Below are positions 11,270 to 21,769 of a DNA stretch of 64,000 nucleotides, in pieces. The stretch lies in NCBI GenBank assembly GCA_030765065.1, contig CM060983.1:50528067-50592066 (forward strand), read 5' to 3'. The stretch is from Deroplatys truncata. Taxonomy: Eukaryota > Arthropoda > Insecta > Mantodea > Mantidae. Under the pieces are notes generated by a model, which saw nothing but the letters and a program-made list of their open reading frames with translations, was not told the origin of the DNA and searched no databases. How positions within the stretch are numbered: the first letter of the stretch is position 1; every line of letters begins with the position of its first letter. The translations under genes were made by a program, and so were the position numbers.

Positions 11270-12530
11270 CACGAGGGCTGTCGCAGATGTACCCGACCTA
11301 ACAAAGAAAACACTAAAATTTTGAAAAAAAAAACATCTTTATTTCTCTACATAGTCTCCTTTCAGCTCGATACACTTTTCACAGCGATGTTCAATAGCTT
11401 CGATATCCTGTTTATAGTGAGAACCGTCGAGTTCTGCAAAATAGCTATCAACCGCAAACTCTATCTCTTCATTGTTGGCAAATCTTTTACCACCAAGCCA
11501 TTTCTTCAACTTTGGAAACAGAAAATAATCAGAGGGGGATAAGTCTGGCGAATAGAGTGCACGAGGAAGCAGTTCGAACTTTAACTCATTGATTTTGGCC
11601 ATGGCAATAATGGATGTGTGAACTGGTGCATTGTTTTGATGAAACAGAACTTTCTTTTTCGCTAAATGCGGCCGTTTTTGCTTGATTTCATCATTTAAAC
11701 GTTGCAATAAGTTTGCATAATACTCGCCATTAATTACTTTTCGTTTTTCAAGATAATCAATGAAAGTTAGCCCATGCGTATCCCAAAAAACTGACACCAT
11801 GACCTTGCCTGCAGATGGAACTGTCTTCGTCTTCTTTGGAGCCAATTCTCCCCTTTCAATCCGCTGTTTTGACTGTTCCTTCGTCTCAGGTGTGAAGTGA
11901 TGGACCCCTTTATTGCAGTAAAACATCGCCAAACACTCGACTGAAACATCTTCTCGGCGCTGCTTTTGTTCCATTGTGAATAAACGCGGCACCCATCTTG
12001 CGAACAGCTTCTACATGTCTACATTTTCAGTTAGTATACGATATACAGCACTTTTTGAAATGCCTACGATGTCTGCTAGCTCACGCACTTTCAGTCGACG
12101 GTCATCCAATATCATTTTGTGGATTTTCTTCACAATTTCTGGCGTGATCACCTCATTTGGTCGACCACTGCGATGTTCGTCTTGGCAGCTCGTACGGCCT
12201 CGCTTAAACTCTGCCACCCAATATTTTACTGTTGTAAACGAAGGAGCAGACTCCCCCAGAGTAGAATCTAGCTCAGCTTTAATATTAGTTGGACTAAGAC
12301 CTTTCAAATGAAAGTATTGTATCACTTAACGATGACCAGTTTTATCCATGTTTACAAATTTGTTGAGAAAGTTCACTGTTAATGGCTGCCAAACAATTAC
12401 TAAACAACGTAGCATCGTCAAACTTCAAACTTAAGCTTTATAAGTGTGGTACTTTCTACCATAGTCATTTGTTTGAAACAACAACCACTATATATACGTC
12501 AGATCGGGTACTTCTGGGACTACCCTTATG
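11270..12530 (-). mobile_element. mariner 1, near-complete but inactive
   Basis: Inverted terminal repeats of about 30 bp (left agggctgtcgcagatgtacc, right end the complement of agggtagtcccagaagtacc) are flanked by TA dinucleotides at 11268-11269 and 12531-12532. At 1,261 bp it has the usual mariner length. The transposase is on the minus strand. The two ends differ at several positions, so the copy is not very recent. Confidence 0.92.
11339..12348 (-). pseudogene. mariner transposase (SETMAR-type), broken
   Basis: The gene would start at 12348 (MDKTGHR, then an in-frame TAA, then VIQYFHLKGLSPTNIKAEL). The two N-terminal helix-turn-helix motifs are readable (12325-12011), followed by a frame change near 12000 and the catalytic half (11992-11339). 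About 15 residues that normally carry the first catalytic aspartate (the MDETW motif) are absent: CLAMFYCNKG runs straight into VHHFTPETKEQ. The second aspartate is Asn in FHQNNAPVHTS. The third is present in YSPDLSPSDYFLFP. With two of three catalytic residues lost, the protein cannot transpose DNA. The C-terminal RCEKCIELKGDYVEK is typical of the family. Confidence 0.9.
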
Positions 12531-12532
12531 TA

Positions 12533-13182
12533 TATATACGAGATGGGAAATATAATAGTTGCTGTAGTAACGGTTGCTGCTAGGTAGAACATATCCGTGA
12601 CTGTAATCTGGGAGTTCTTAAAGCACCTTTACCGTTAACAGTTTTCAATGACACACATTACGTAGGCAGTTACTGCAGAGGTTTAGTTCACCCTTTTCAC
12701 GCAAATGTCAGAGTGGCACCCACTCTAACCTCCCCAACAATCATTTTTATTACCTCACAGCACTCGCAGATAGGCGGGTACCCAAGTGTTATGTCGTTTC
12801 TCCCAGTCATATCATTCATGCCGGCTAATACGTCCCTTTATGTGTTTCGGAAGAGTAACTGCATGTTGCAGGAGAATAACTGTGACGGTGAAAAGGCGCG
12901 TTTAGCGGAAACCGCGAGGTTTACAAGCGTTCTGTCACACAGCTCTACCTGTATTTCTCTCTTTCCAAAACATACAACTTGGAAATGACGCGGTTATAAA
13001 CAGTTTTAATACAAGTTACATAAAACAGTTGCTTTTCAGATTGATAACATCTCCATAAACTTAACTTTATCCTCAGAGTAACACTTAAATGACCTTTTAA
13101 TATACATGGTCAGCCAAAAAGAGGTATGCGGACTGTTTAAGAGTCACCTCGAATTATATGTGCGATGTGTAATGTCCTGTTT
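12533..13182. other. unassigned sequence
   Basis: No mobile element or gene recognised. The section 12713-12988 is open on the plus strand, but its translation matches nothing I know and its composition is ordinary. Confidence 0.4.
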
Positions 13183-13542
13183 TTACTTTCTCTACGAGTA
13201 CATAGTAGCTAGAGAAGTTATTTCATTCCATCCAAAAATTCTATACCGAGATATCAACGGAAATATATGTTTCGAGACCACTGAATTGAAATACAGCATT
13301 TTGAAAAAAGGTCTATGTGTGAACAGCATAACTCAAAAACGAAAAGCGAAAGAATACTAAACTTGGTATTTAGGTTCAGTGCATTCCAAAGATACGATGC
13401 GAAGATTTTTACGAAAATCCCACCAGCCCAAACCAGCCTTTACATGGAATATTTTTCGAATTTTTTTATTTTCTAACAACTGTGTAACGAATTTGATTTA
13501 TATGTCATATATTAAAGACATTTACATGACAATAAACATGTA

Positions 13543-14824
13543 CGAGGGCGGATCGAAAAGTAACACAATAATTTTTTTACAAAAAAGTTTAATAGTTAAA
13601 ACTACAACAAAAATCACTAATGAACTTACACCTTTTACCTACTTTCCGACATAGTCACCAAGTTTCTCAACACATTTCTCCCATCGTAATACCAGTTTCA
13701 ATATGCCCTGTTCGTAGAAGTCCGTTTCCTTGGAGTATAGCCATCTGCGGACTGCTGATTTCACTTCCGCGTCTCCCGCAAAGTAGTTGGCCAGCCAGGA
13801 ATTTCTTCATGGAACCAAACAGATGAAAGTCCGACGGTGCAAGGTCCGGACTGTATGGTGAATGCTGGAGCACCTCCCAACCAAACTTGGTGATTTTTTG
13901 ACGAATAGCAGCAGCATCATGGGGGCGGGCATTGTGATGAAGAATTTTGATATCGTCAACAATCATGTTATGACGTTTGTCACGAAGGGCACGACGCAAC
14001 TTCACCAAAGTTTTCATGTAGGCTGCAGCATTCACAGTGATCCCGTGTTCAGTAAAGTCCACCAATACAACATTTACATCCTAGAACACCGTCACAAGCA
14101 CTTTCCTAGCAGACTGAGTCACTTTGAATTTTTTCTTCACTGGGAAACCAGTAGTTTCCACTCCATACTTGCCTGCTTGGTTTCGGGCGTTTAATAGTAT
14201 GCCCACGACTCATCACCAGTGACGATTCCTTTCAGAAAGTCATGCCCTTCTGCGGTGTAACGTGTTAGGTAATCCAATCTCGTAATCATTTGCTGACCCT
14301 TATGTTGTCTGTCAGGTTCTTAGTCACCCAGCGAGCACTAACTTTACGAAATTTCAACGTGTCATAAACAATATGGTGCACTGCACCATAGGAAATGTTG
14401 AACTGTTGCGATAAGGTTCGCAGTTGCACACGCTGATCGTTCAAAATTGCCGCCTCAATACCTCTGACATTCTGTAGGGTTGCAGCTATTACCGGCCTCC
14501 CGCAGCGTGGCAAATCACTAAGGTTCACACGGCCCTCTAGGAAGAATGCAAATCATCTGGAGACATTGCTACGGTCCATACAATCATCCCCATACACGCC
14601 ACGCATATCGAACCACACCCTGCTGCTCTTCACATGTGCTCGACAGTAGCATGCGCGCATTCTTTGTTGCATAGTTCACGCTTCTCTGCTAGAGGTACAC
14701 ATGAAACAAAAAAATATCCTCTATAGTGAAAACTTCAAAATAAATCTGGGTGAAATTTCAATATTCCAGCTGCAATACCAAGACAGCAAAAAATTATTGT
14801 GCGTCACTTTTTGATCCGCCCTCG
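13543..14824 (-). mobile_element. mariner 2, complete in length, inactive, nested in family A
   Basis: Inverted ends (cgagggcggatcgaaaagt on the left and its complement with one base different on the right) are flanked by TA at 13541-13542 and 14825-14826. The length is 1,282 bp. The near-identical ends and the precise insertion in a decayed host repeat show that it arrived after that host copy had aged. Confidence 0.93.
13667..14528 (-). pseudogene. mariner 2 transposase, broken
   Basis: Fragments are readable on the minus strand. 14528-14286 gives the helix-turn-helix region (LRTLSQQFNISYGAVHHIVY and RKVSARWVTKNL). Around 14230-14200 lies a TGDESWAY motif with the first catalytic aspartate. 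14065-13667 gives ILHHNARPHDAA and HSPYSPDLAPSDFHLFGSMK. The second aspartate, normally in LHDNARPH, is His here. Stops and frame changes separate the fragments. Confidence 0.88.
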
Positions 14825-15329
14825 TATATCTTGAGTTTCCTGGGAATATCTTGTGAAGTCCTTTCATTCGGAAGAAATTTTGTATAATCTTGTATAACTG
14901 TTAAATGTTAAGCAATACACGAAAATGTATCATAGATCTCATTAATGCATAATTTATTTTAAATATTTTTTGTGGCATAAGCCATTTCTGAGACATCCGT
15001 TTTTAAAGGTTCAAATTGTTCATTTCCTGTCATTCTCCTAAATTCCTGTTAAAAATTTAGTTGTTTCTCGCGATTACATGGAAGTAGTATGGAATTTCAA
15101 GGCCAGCATATAGCGTCCAGTTCTTAAACATTTGACTATCGCTGTTCTCTTTGTAGCTATAAGGAAACGTATAATGTAGCTATTTCTGCACGCTTTAGTA
15201 AGAATAGTATGTATACCCACTACTAAGGATAGAGAAAGTCATGTGAATGTATCACATCAGATTCTTTTAATAGTTGGCGGTATACATATGATTAACACAT
15301 GTATAATAGTGAACCAAATTTCGGAGCAG

Positions 15330-15845
15330 GCTTACATTTGAGGAACGAAGCTGATTTTAAAACGGTAGTTCAAGTTTGAAAATTTCGTTGAATTCAGCAT
15401 GCATGGGGGCGTGAGTCTGCATCACGCTTTGACAATCGCACGGCAATTTACGATACATTTGAGGTTTATGGTACCATTTGTGACGTGCACAAAGGAAGAT
15501 CCGGAAGGCTTTGCACAGCTACAAGCGTGTTTCTTCGGTAATGAAGCATTTGCTAAGTCGCTTCAGAAGGCAATGTGATCGTGAAACAGGGATTAGCAAT
15601 GTGAGTGTACGACGCATTCTGAAAGCCGCTTAGTGGAAAATGTACGTATCAATATTGTTTCACACAATAACTGAAAAGGATCGGGATCGTCGAATGTAGT
15701 CCTGTGAATGGTTTCAGTATATGGTAAATGTGCAGAAATCCCCGCAAATTTTGTGGAAACATTCGTCGTAGTGATATGTGATTGGCCACTAACGCCATCC
15801 ATTTTGAAAGCCGAAAGGAACTGCACAGGTGTATGAAACCTGTAT
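15330..15845 (+). pseudogene. decayed Tc1/mariner-type transposase relic (DUF4817-like N-terminus)
   Basis: Forward reading gives RKIRKALHSYKRVSSVMKHL, then SRFRRQCDRETGISNVSVRR and ILKAA, followed by DRDRR, CEWFQYMV and NVQKSPQIL. This follows the helix-turn-helix and linker of insect transposases in which a RETGIS-VSVHRILKAA motif is followed by DPDRR-EFCEWF. Several stops interrupt it and no terminal repeats are visible. It is an ancient fragment lying next to the end of the family A copy. Confidence 0.6.
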
Positions 15846-15849
15846 TACA

Positions 15850-16334
15850 CACGAGTTTTAATAAAATTCAGTACTAATACACAATAAATAATTTTTGTTT
15901 ATAAGTTTATCGTGCATTTTTAACGGTATATCTTTGTTCTAGATACTACTTTTTTGCCGCACGAGTAGCCTATTTATTCGAAGTGGTTCTGGGTCTTACG
16001 TCAGGCATAACGTGAGGGCTTGTGGTATCTGGCTGTGTTTGAAGGGTCGCCCATAAGTAGACGAAGGGATGTTGTAAGAGCTGTGAATTTTTTTGCCGGC
16101 GAGGGATACCTAAGTTTTCTTCGTGCTCACCGTTGCTTGGGTTGTACGTACATATGTTTGGCATTCTCGGTTTATATTTTACACTTATTTAAAATTTTAC
16201 TGGGCTCTCATTCTGCTATCAGCACCCTTACAAGATAAATTTTCAATCGGCCCGTTTTATTATTTTTTTAAAATATCTTTTATATTAATGGGGAAATTTC
16301 CCTTAGGTTATATAGTAGTTATTTTTACAATGTA
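15850..16334. other. unassigned sequence
   Basis: No repeat or gene recognised. The section 16020-16240 is open in one frame but has no recognisable domain. Confidence 0.35.
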
Positions 16335-16449
16335 CATGTTCATGCTTTATTGATTTTGGTTTACACGTTATACAAAACTATAGAAATTTCCTTCCGAATG
16401 AGGACTTGGCAAGCTATTCCCAGAAAATTCAAAATATGCATTTTATTTG

Positions 16450-16846
16450 ATGGAATTAATTGTTCTTTCACACAAGCCGTGTGTTGGACAGGGTTGGAAA
16501 GGTATAATCAGATGACTGAAAAATTCAATGCCAACGTCATTAAATTCTCCAACTGATTCGCAATTTTTCCCGGTAAACGGTAATAGTGGTTGTAACTATA
16601 AAGCCCGGGACTTAAAGTACTTACAAAGAATGTAAAAGTCGCCATTGGGGTATGACATCTCAATACAATTTGAGATCTCCTTGTGGTTTACCGGGAAAAA
16701 TATGAATCAGTTGGAGAATTTAATGTCGTGTGGGCATGTACCATGGTAGCTCAGTGGTTAGAGCAACCGGACGGAGACCGGGAGATCCGTGGTTCAAATC
16801 CCGGCTATGGTATTGAATTTTTCAGTTATCTCATTCTACCTTTCCA
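16450..16846. mobile_element. foldback insertion carrying a tRNA-like sequence, 14-bp target duplication
   Basis: A 397-bp insertion lies between two exact copies of atgcattttatttg (16436-16449 and 16847-16860); family A is continuous across them. The insert is an inverted repeat. The left arm is 16494-16578 and its complement is 16686-16847, which is interrupted at about 16733-16811 by a tRNA-like sequence. The long target duplication suggests insertion by target-primed reverse transcription, as for SINEs, while the inverted arms suggest a foldback DNA element. I do not recognise the family. Confidence 0.8.
16740..16811 (+). pseudogene. tRNA-like sequence (pol III A and B boxes), imperfect fold
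   Basis: Acceptor arms accatgg and ctatggt pair over 7 bp with one G-U. The D arm is gctc-agtggtta-gagc. An anticodon stem ccgg/ccgg closes a 7-base loop acggaga, in which position 33 is C instead of U. The B box is ggttcaaatcc. The T stem has mismatches, so it is unlikely to be a working tRNA. A- and B-box matches are good, so it could act as an internal RNA polymerase III promoter. It lies inside one arm of the foldback insertion. Confidence 0.7.
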
Positions 16847-17116
16847 ATGCATTTTATTTGTTACGCAAATATCTTAAATATATGATATTTAAGAAAATAA
16901 AAAACAAAGAATTATATCTTCATCTAGAGGATAGTTTGGTTGAGGGATTTTGTTGAAAATTTTCGTGTCACATTTTTGGAAAATACTGAACTAAAATACT
17001 AAGATTGGTATATTTATCGAAGCCTTTTTCTAAAAACGCCTTTTTTTAATTCAGGGGGCCTCAAAACATGTAGGTATTTTTGGTGAAATATCGCGATCGA
17101 ATTTTTAGTTGGAATA

Positions 17117-17760
17117 CCCAAGAACTTCGTTTATCCGGACTAGGTAGGACTAGAGGTTTTCCGGTTTAACGAAAATCCGGATATTCCGCAAATATCTATG
17201 CAAAAGTAATATGTACCACAATACACAAACCTATTACTTTGGCACTAACAATGAAACACTTTTTTGGCATTTAAACTCTATATTTACTGTAGTCAACTCA
17301 CGTTTATATTCCGAAATATGTAGTGTGTAAGTTTATTTTGTTTCAAACAAGTGTAGCGTTTGAGAGCAGCACGATCCCGTAGACGTTTCACTAACATCAG
17401 TTTGGCTGGAGTTGTTTCCGGCTGACGTTCTAGGTAAACCATTAGTTTCTCCAGCTGTGCCGTTGCCTCCGCATGAGGCATTATTTCACTCATGCACACG
17501 CAAAACATGGGAACAAAAGAGCAATACCGGTACAGCTTCTTAACTCTGTAAGGAACACTGACCGTGTAACGGTAGCTGGAAGCGTGGGACCGGGCATTTC
17601 TATGCTACCTATGGTACCAAAATAACAACTGTGCATATACCGCACGTACCAACTGCACACCGCACACTTTTGTGTTAAAAAAAGGAAAAGGAAACAAAAA
17701 ACGAATCCAGATAAACGGGATAACCCGGATTAATGAGGGCCGGATAAACGAGGTGCTGTG
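17117..17760 (-). mobile_element. Tigger/pogo element, internally deleted
   Basis: The ends share ctTCGTTTATCCGG (left at about 17126, right as its complement ccggataaacgagg at about 17740) and are flanked by TA (17115-17116, 17761-17762). The length is 644 bp, against 2-3 kb for complete elements, so only the ends and the 3' end of the transposase gene remain. It is inserted in the old family A copy. Confidence 0.85.
17293..17508 (-). pseudogene. Tigger/pogo transposase C-terminus
   Basis: The frame reads MPHAEATAQLEKLMVYLERQ, then PETTPAKLMLVKRLRDRAAL and KRYTCLKQNKLTHY. This is the C-terminal tail of jerky/pogo-type transposases (family pattern SHAEA-ALE-ALxYLEQQ-TTP-LLLKRLRDLA-KRxxSLKQ-KITDYF). 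The DDE domain and the N-terminal CENP-B helix-turn-helix are absent. The apparent ATG is internal to the original gene. Confidence 0.82.
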
Positions 17761-17908
17761 TACATTTCCCTTTCCCTTCTTCAGGTAGGTGACAGAGAAA
17801 ACAAGAATGCAATGAAGTAAAAGACAGAAAGAAAGAGGGAGAGTGGAGTGGTTAGGAAGATTTCTACTTCTCGATAGGCATGGGCTTCTGAAGTCCACTA
17901 CCAGCCTG

Positions 17909-18650
17909 TGTCAGATATCTGCATTATAGAGCATGGGAGTAGACAAACTTCGCCACGTTGGGGCAAAGCAGCGCTCCGAACGCGCACGCACGATGCGTCA
18001 CCTGTTTTATTCCACGGCGTCGAAAGACTATTGATGTAAGGATTCTATGAAAACAGGGAGGCAGAAAAGAATAAATAATGAAGAGGTGGATTTCTAGTGG
18101 ATACCGTAATTATTGCCAGAAAGATATAAATAATTAAATAAAGAAATAACAGTAAGATAGAGAAAAAATTCCAATAAATAAATTCCTGTGTATTAAATGA
18201 ATGTATAATGTAATAAGCCTAAGTTGAACAGATTTATTCGGACAAAGGTAATTAGCGAGCAATGTCATTAGCAATAGCCGAGGAGCGATCGCGTTAGTAT
18301 AAAGATTCCTGGAATGCTGTTAAGGTTATAAGTTCAGTGCATTTGCAAAGTAACGTAGATACAGAAATTCTGTAAAACAGAAAGGGAATGAAATTCTGAG
18401 ATTCAGGGAGATACCCCATTCCAGCAGCGTCACATACGCATATACATTTTGAGATTAGAGCGTATATCAAGGAACCGGTAGGATAGTTCTAAGGTAGGCG
18501 CAGCTTAAATAATAAAAGAGATCTAATTCTAAAATTAGGTCTTTCCTTTCTTTTCTTCGTGTACAGCCTTAGTGGCTGACAGTCTTTTACGGTGATCGGC
18601 AGTTCTTAGCGTCTAAGACCGCGCTCTGTGTTATCAGTTACTTGGTGGTA
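17909..18650 (+). mobile_element. possible LTR of an unnamed family (fossil)
   Basis: The stretch starts TGTCAGATATCTGC and ends near 18636 in ttatca, followed by cttggtggtagccgcgagag, which resembles a primer-binding site plus leader. A TATA-like motif (gtataaag) lies at about 18297 and an aataaaag signal at about 18511. No coding part follows, because a mariner derivative begins at 18791. Without a second copy the boundaries are unproven. It could also be unique sequence. Confidence 0.4.
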
Positions 18651-18790
18651 GCCGCGAGAGGTTTTGGCGGTAAGCATTTTAGCAACTCACGGCAATTACG
18701 CTTCTAGTTTCTTTTATTGCGGAAAAAGTTATTTCAAGCTGTAAAATTGAAACTGCAGAAGTCAGTGGGTATAATAATTCAATTGTTATA

Positions 18791-19460
18791 CGAGGGTCTT
18801 CCAATAACATAAGCTTTCCTATTTGATAAAAAACATTACACACAATTGATAACATTGAATTAATTTTATTTATATTGTACAATCCTCCTGTTACTTTTCT
18901 ACATAGTCAGCATGTTTTTCCAATCCAGTGTCGTACCAGGTCGGGTCCTGTGCTCGTAACCAGCTGTTCACTTCTGATTCATCTTCGTCATGGTGTTAAA
19001 GCGCTTACCTCCATGATGACTCTGATGAGTCAGGGGAACATGTAAAAATCACTTGGGAAAAAATCTGGTGAATATGGAGGATGCAAGAGAACTTCTCAGT
19101 TGAATCTTCTGAGCTCCGCCTGGGCCAAGATTCAACTTGGAAGTTTTCTCGTATCCTCCGTATTCACAGGAGCTTGCCCCAAGTGATTTTCACATGTTCC
19201 TCCAACTCAAAGGTAAGCACTTTTAACACCGATGATGAAGTCAAATCAGTGAACACTGGTTGCGAGCACAGAACCCGACCTGGTACAATACTGACTTGGA
19301 AAAACTTGTGTCACGTCCCCAAAAATGCTTGGAAAAACATGTTGACCATGTAGAAGAGTAACAGAAGGATTGTACAATATAAATAAAATTAATTTAACAT
19401 GATCAATTGTGTGTAATGCTTTTTATAAAATAGGGAAACTTATTTATTGGACGCCCCTCG
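18791..19460. mobile_element. palindromic mariner derivative
   Basis: The element is flanked by TA (18789-18790, 19461-19462). The two halves are inverted copies of about 300 bp each, starting cgagggtcttccaataacat on the left and ending as the complement on the right. Each arm comes from the 3' end of a mariner. Both read toward their own outer end the third catalytic motif: PYSQELAPSDFHMF on the plus strand at about 19158-19200, and a PSDF version on the minus strand at about 19050-19080. There is no N-terminal half. It is a foldback, non-autonomous element, and arm divergence suggests some age. Confidence 0.88.
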
Positions 19461-19462
19461 TA

Positions 19463-20324
19463 CTTTCGAATGCTACTATTCATAATCCGTTTTATTCTTT
19501 ATCTTCTTCAGTAGCTCAAGTATTAATCACATTAAATTCCTCAGGTGTTATCCTTTCACACCCGTCCATACATACACAAAGAAAGATCTCATATCCAAAC
19601 ACTGTAGCAGCCGGCAGCAGATAATGCAGTAAAGGGTACGGGTTCAAAAACTGATGACCATCGCCCGGTTTCACAGTGACCTACACCCCTTCGATAGACA
19701 ACCAGATTGATTGACTGTTTGCAGAGTGATATTGTTTCCGCTTCATTGAATCTCTAATAAATCAAGCTTAATGCTCCCTCCTCTTGCATCATACTCTGCG
19801 ATAATTGCTTCCGTTGCAAGCAGTATAGGCGGGCTTGCGATACGTCGACGGAAACTTCTTTACGAAAGCTAACATGAGCGCAATGCAGTGTTTCTTTATG
19901 GCACGGTCTCTCAGAAATCCAATCATTTAGCACTTCCTCCGGCAAGAATCCATCTGCGATTCTCGTTAAGTAATTTCGCTGTCGTTTTGTTTCTTTCTTG
20001 CGATGTCTTAACCAAGGAGGGAAAACAAAAGACTAAGCAACCGGTTTTAACGTGCGTTACTGGCTCTGCCTCTCCTACCCACCACAGAGGTCAGGTACGT
20101 GAGGTCGATAGTCGACAACACATGTGACCCATGCTGGAATACTGCTGGACCTTAATACCTTACCTCCAAGCAATTTCAGCCCGGCGATTGCGTCTCTGGT
20201 GTAGCCATCAGCTTCCCAAACCTGTACAACTCCCTCTTTGTGTCTTTTGATGTGTGAGAACAAACAAGGTGTTTGGTTTTACGTGAAATTTCATCTAATC
20301 TGCGGGAAAAAAAGTTCATAAAAT
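19463..20324. other. unassigned; one Harbinger-like end at about 19668
   Basis: cgcccggtttcacagtg at about 19667-19683 matches the Harbinger end seen at 9427, but I found no partner end. The rest, including open frames at 19754-19945 and 19888-20127, matches nothing I know. Confidence 0.4.
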
Positions 20325-21310
20325 GCTTACTTTAATGTTTCCTATATTAGGCAGAGGGCATATTATATTCCACCCAAAATTGAGGCAGTATTTTTTATCG
20401 CTTAAATGATATCTGATCAGTGTAATTATATAATATAAAAACATAATAGCACGCCTATAAGCAATAAGCGTATAATAAAGAATATAATGTGTATATTACA
20501 GTCGTTGTATTAAATTTATTTTATTATATATATGTAAAAAATCTTATGTGAATGTATTTCTTGGTTTAATAATGTAGGAGCTGTGAGAATAGAAGCAAGC
20601 TGCTTTTCATAGCAGAGCTACAGAGTAGAAGCCGAAGGTTGCTAACAATAAGGTAACTTTGAGACCACAATAACTTACGAAGTTAAAAAAAAAGCTACCA
20701 ACAGTCCATGGAACAATACTAATGCAACATTTTCAAAACAGTTTGTAAACGGTCACGTGAGTACAGAAATCAAGCCAAAGTAAAAATAAAGGTATTCTAT
20801 TGGAGTAGGCTTAGCCAATCAGAAACTAGAAATATAAACATGTACAAATTTAAACGGTAGACGCTAGGAAGTAGCGTACCCAAGCAGTTCGGTTCAGTGG
20901 TTGTATGTTAGAGTGTGTTGACGTGAGAATTTAGTGCAGTGCGGATAATATATAAATATTGACCTTTTAAAAGTTAATTAGGAATAATATCTCCCAGCTC
21001 CATATTTAGATACGTCAGTAAAGTGTTATTTAACTGCCGTGAAGGATTAATAAAGAAGTTAAAAGTTACAGTTATAATTTGTGTAACGTGTGTAAACATT
21101 ATTCTGCAGCCGTACCAGCCCTATTTAGAGATACTTGCTCTACCAGATATTACTGACGCAGCCGAGGCATAAATAATAAATAAGTAAACATTAAACAAAT
21201 GATTACACATACAATTTTATTAACATACGACACCGCAGTCAATGTAAAATTGACCGCCACAAAATTCAAAATCGTTACACGTTTTGAAGTATCCTGAATC
21301 TCAAAACTCT
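20325..21310 (+). mobile_element. old family A fragment split by a solo LTR
   Basis: 20325-20380 holds tattatattccacccaaaat and 21262-21310 holds aaattcaaaatcg, then acgttttgaagtatcctgaa and tctcaaaac. Together they give the first 150 bp of family A. Confidence 0.6.
20381..21261 (+). mobile_element. LTR-B copy 2, clean solo LTR with 4-bp target duplication
   Basis: Starts tgaggcagtattttttatcg and ends in gaccgccaca. The flanks are aaat on both sides (20377-20380 and 21262-21265), inside a family A fragment that is continuous across it. Internal hallmarks are ggcttagccaatcagaaac, a ctcccagctccatatttag segment and gacgcagccgaggcataaat. Solo LTRs arise by recombination between the two LTRs of one insertion. 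It is 881 bp and moderately diverged from the other copies. Confidence 0.78.
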
Positions 21311-21725
21311 GCCTTACATTCACATAACTTTCTATACCCTCTGTCGTTTATTAGTGGGTATACAAATTATTCATACGAATGCTAATTTCTTTATCTACTT
21401 CATTTTAATCGAGATACATCAGGAGCAGCTACATTACACATTTCTTTATAGATACAAAGGGAACAGCGATAGTCAAATGTTTAACAACTGGACGCTATAT
21501 GCCGGCCTTAAAATTTCATACTGTTTCAATGACATCGCGAGAAACAATTGAAAATCGACCGGACTTGAAAAGAATGACAAAGTAATGATAAATGTAACTA
21601 TAATAACGATATCTCGGAAATGGCTTATGCAATAAAAATGTTATATGAAATAAGTTGTGTGTTTTAAAGAAATTCATATTTCTTGTGAAGTATGTTTTCC
21701 TCTATGTAGTGTGGTATCGAGATGT
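21311..21725 (-). mobile_element. family A fragment, older subfamily
   Basis: Contains ttacattcacataactttct, the cgtttattagtgggtataca segment, ggacgctatatgccggcctt, catcgcgagaaacaattg and tctcggaaatggcttatgc. These are the older-subfamily 3' half in minus orientation. Confidence 0.75.
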
Positions 21726-21769
21726 ACTACGTTTATAGGTTGAAGAAGTAGGTTTTATCTTTACGTTAT

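Larger units (their letters stand above)
13183..15264 (+). mobile_element. family A copy (older subfamily) with a mariner nested inside
   Basis: The left part, 13183-13542, starts tttactttctctac and includes attccatccaaaaattctat. The right part, 14825-15264, continues tatcttgagtttcctgggaa and ends with agagaaagtcatgtgaatgt. Removing the mariner restores an uninterrupted family A sequence at aaacatg-TA-tatcttg. The 3' half is of the older subfamily (attttgtataatcttgtata, tttctcgcgattacatggaa). Confidence 0.85.
16335..17803 (-). mobile_element. family A copy (old) carrying two nested insertions
   Basis: Family A segments are 16335-16449, 16861-17116 and 17763-17803 on the minus strand. They include cagaaaattcaaaatatgca, gaaaattttcgtgtcacatt and ttcagggggcctcaaaacat. 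They are interrupted by the foldback/tRNA-like insertion (16450-16846) and by the Tigger remnant (17117-17760). Removing both restores a continuous copy ending in a gacagagaaaac version of gtagagaaagt. Confidence 0.75.

Noticed and set aside
11976-12311. Plus-strand 111-codon frame
   Set aside because: It is the complement of the mariner helix-turn-helix region.
16740-16811. A functional tRNA gene
   Set aside because: Base 33 is C rather than U, the T stem has mismatches, and it lies inside a mobile insertion.
19667-20200. A second Harbinger starting at 19667
   Set aside because: Only one end-like string (gcccggtttcacagtg) is present; no partner end, TTA pair or Harbinger protein was found.
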